This document shows, piece after piece, positions 4,988 to 6,156 of a stretch of 6,156 nucleotides of DNA (its first letter is position 1; each line of letters begins with the position of its first letter). The translations under genes were made by a program, and so were the position numbers. The DNA is from Chromatocurvus sp046260765. Lineage in GTDB: Bacteria > Pseudomonadota > Gammaproteobacteria > Pseudomonadales > Halieaceae. Below the pieces are notes generated by a model that saw only the letters and a program-made list of their open reading frames with translations, searched no databases and had not been told where the DNA came from. The stretch is from positions 1 to 6,156 of the forward strand of contig JBHEOO010000078.1 in assembly GCA_046260765.1 (NCBI GenBank), in the 5' to 3' direction.

Positions 4988-5093
4988 CAGGAAGCATCTG
5001 AATAAGTCACCCGATCGCCCTGAGCTTGACGAAGCCTATCCTGAGCCAGTCGGAGGGGGGCTCACCACGAACGGACTTATTCAACGCTTCCTG
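4988..5093. repeat. 106-bp imperfect palindromic repeat between convergent genes
   Basis: The arms are 4988-5008 (CAGGAAGCATCTGAATAAGTC) shortened by one base on the other side at 5074-5093, whose reverse complement reads CAGGAAGCGTTGAATAAGTC. Inside are CCTGAGCTTGACGAAG (5019-5034) and CACCACGAACGG (5063-5074), motifs I recall from dispersed palindromic repeats in high-GC proteobacteria. It lies just after the hydrolase stop and 43 bases beyond the end of the second MFS gene. A transcript from either strand would fold into a long hairpin, so it could separate the two convergent genes, though no T-tract follows. Confidence 0.7.
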
Positions 5094-5098
5094 AAAAG

Positions 5099-5140
5099 GG
5101 CGCGAAGGGAACATTTATCACTCACCCTCCACCTCGTTAA
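5099..5140. repeat. 42-bp direct repeat, right copy, overlapping the MFS stop codon
   Basis: Pairs with 3758-3799 (37 of 42 identical). It contains the MFS stop (5137-5139, minus strand) and its left part carries the GCGAAGGGAAC tag core. It starts six bases after the palindromic repeat. Confidence 0.75.
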
Positions 5141-6156
5141 ACATCATGCTGCGTTCGCGAACCCTGATATGCCCCGCCTCCCCATAGCCACACCAGCCAG
5201 CCGGACAGGCCCATGCAGACCGTGACGAGCCAGAAGCCGGCGGTAAGGCTTCCACTGAGATAGCTCACCGCGCCCAGTGCGAGCGCGCCGATACCGTAGC
5301 CGAGATCGCGCCAGAAGCGGTAGATGCCGATCGCCGTACCGCGCCAATGTGGTGCAGCCAGGTCAGCGACCGCCGCGGAGAGATTTGGATAGAGTAGCGC
5401 CATGCCAAAGCCAGTAATCGCGGCCGAAATTGACCACCACCACACCGCCTCGCCGACGAGTGTCAGCGCCACACCCGCGCCGCATATCCACATGCCCCAG
5501 ACGATCGGCGTCTGCCGGCCGATGTGATCTGAGAGTCTGCCGGTGAAGAACTGCGAGCCGCCCCAGACGAAGCCGTACACCCCCACGACCCAGCCGATGT
5601 TGGCGAGGCTCAGGCCGCGTTCGTACAGATACACCGGGTACACCACCCAGATCAGGGCATCGACGAACTTCTCGACCAAACCGGCCTGGCACAGGGCGAA
5701 CAGGCGGCGATCCCGCCACGACATCAGCGTGAAGATCTCCCAGGTCGTCGGTTGATCGGTGACAGTCTGTGGGAGATCCGCTTTGGGGCCGGCGGCCAGG
5801 CTGCCCGCGTGACGCGCGCCTTCGGCATGCGCCCACGCCAAGGTCTCCTTCACCCATAGGGCGGTGAGTACGATCGCGACGCTGATCACTGTCACGCCAA
5901 ACACAAACAGCCCCATGCGCGGACCGAGGCCCGTGGCGAGATAGCCTGTCACGATGCCGGCCACGGCCACGCCGAGGTAACCCGAAAACTCGTTGAGCCC
6001 CATGGTGAGGCCGCGCTGATCGGCGCGGGTGATGTCGAGCTTGGCGGTCTGAGTCATAGACCAGGTGAAACCCTGGTTGATGCCGAGCAGCACCGTAGCC
6101 GCCACGATCCAGCCCCAGCTCGGCGCGTACAGAATCATGAACGGAATCGGTATCGC
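5137..6156 (-). CDS. MFS transporter, C-terminal part (start beyond window edge)
   Basis: The frame is open from the window edge (6156) to TAA 5137-5139, giving 339 visible residues; the in-frame ATG at 6138 is internal. About nine hydrophobic segments are visible, with a large soluble loop near residues 101-145, typical of the centre of a twelve-segment MFS protein, so only the first few segments are missing. Motif-A-like G-R-L-S-D-H-I-G-R-Q lies at about 206-215. R-G-L-T-M-G-L-N-E-F-S-G-Y near 48-60 and G-I-Y-R-F-W-R-D-L-G-Y near 277-287 are recognisable in one group of bacterial MFS permeases, but I cannot name a substrate. It acts in the inner membrane. The gene is convergent with the hydrolase, and its stop codon lies inside a 42-bp repeat. 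GC is high, like the first MFS gene. Confidence 0.9.
   Translation of the reverse strand, partial: AIPIPFMILYAPSWGWIVAATVLLGINQGFTWSMTQTAKLDITRADQRGLTMGLNEFSGYLGVAVAGIVTGYLATGLGPRMGLFVFGVTVISVAIVLTALWVKETLAWAHAEGARHAGSLAAGPKADLPQTVTDQPTTWEIFTLMSWRDRRLFALCQAGLVEKFVDALIWVVYPVYLYERGLSLANIGWVVGVYGFVWGGSQFFTGRLSDHIGRQTPIVWGMWICGAGVALTLVGEAVWWWSISAAITGFGMALLYPNLSAAVADLAAPHWRGTAIGIYRFWRDLGYGIGALALGAVSYLSGSLTAGFWLVTVCMGLSGWLVWLWGGGAYQGSRTQHDV

Noticed and set aside
1..6156. CRISPR array, tRNA or rRNA genes
   Set aside because: No regularly spaced repeats and no recognisable tRNA or rRNA sequence on either strand.

Overview
The window looks like part of a high-GC proteobacterial chromosome, most likely gamma- or betaproteobacterial. 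It carries the tail of a monomeric NADP-isocitrate dehydrogenase, a fragment of the envelope protein YhdP, and a 'translational machinery protein' of the type seen in those classes. A run of ten Ns at 869-878 shows that this is a draft scaffold, perhaps metagenomic, so the two sides of the gap may not be true neighbours.

Layout from left to right: the C-terminus of monomeric icd (+, 1-399). Then about 770 bases without a confident gene, packed with mobile-element debris: a short tag repeat (520-556), the 5' end of a group II intron on the minus strand (557-712), a duplicate 3' end of an MFS transporter gene running into the gap (801-868), a possible tiny ORF (927-1028), and a 95-bp element with perfect 29-bp inverted repeats (1005-1099). 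Next come an MFS transporter (-, 1166-2518) and the 3' remnant of yhdP (-, 2543-3097), cut off exactly at a second copy of the tag found at 520. Then a small eRF1-like 'translational machinery protein' (-, 3235-3618). Then a segment of lower GC holding a secreted alpha/beta hydrolase (+, 3987-4955), with a palindromic repeat on each side and 42-bp direct repeats outside these (3758-3799 and 5099-5140). Last is the C-terminal part of a second MFS transporter (-, 5137 to the window edge).

The genes do not form one pathway. The common theme is a repeat-rich accessory stretch in which short tags (GTCGAGTCTGACCC and AAAGGGGAC types), palindromic repeats, an intron fragment and an IS-like miniature element lie at nearly every gene boundary, with no transposase or reverse transcriptase in the window. 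Two places let events be read from the sequence. The intron interrupts a copy of the AAAGGGGAC tag whose uninterrupted counterpart lies at 1124-1145. The yhdP reading frame is intact up to the first base of a tag. The hydrolase segment is the best candidate for acquired cargo.

I found no CRISPR array, tRNA, rRNA or recognisable new defence system. The most notable items are the hydrolase cassette, the intron fragment with its empty-site comparator, and the likely strain-level chimerism at the gap.
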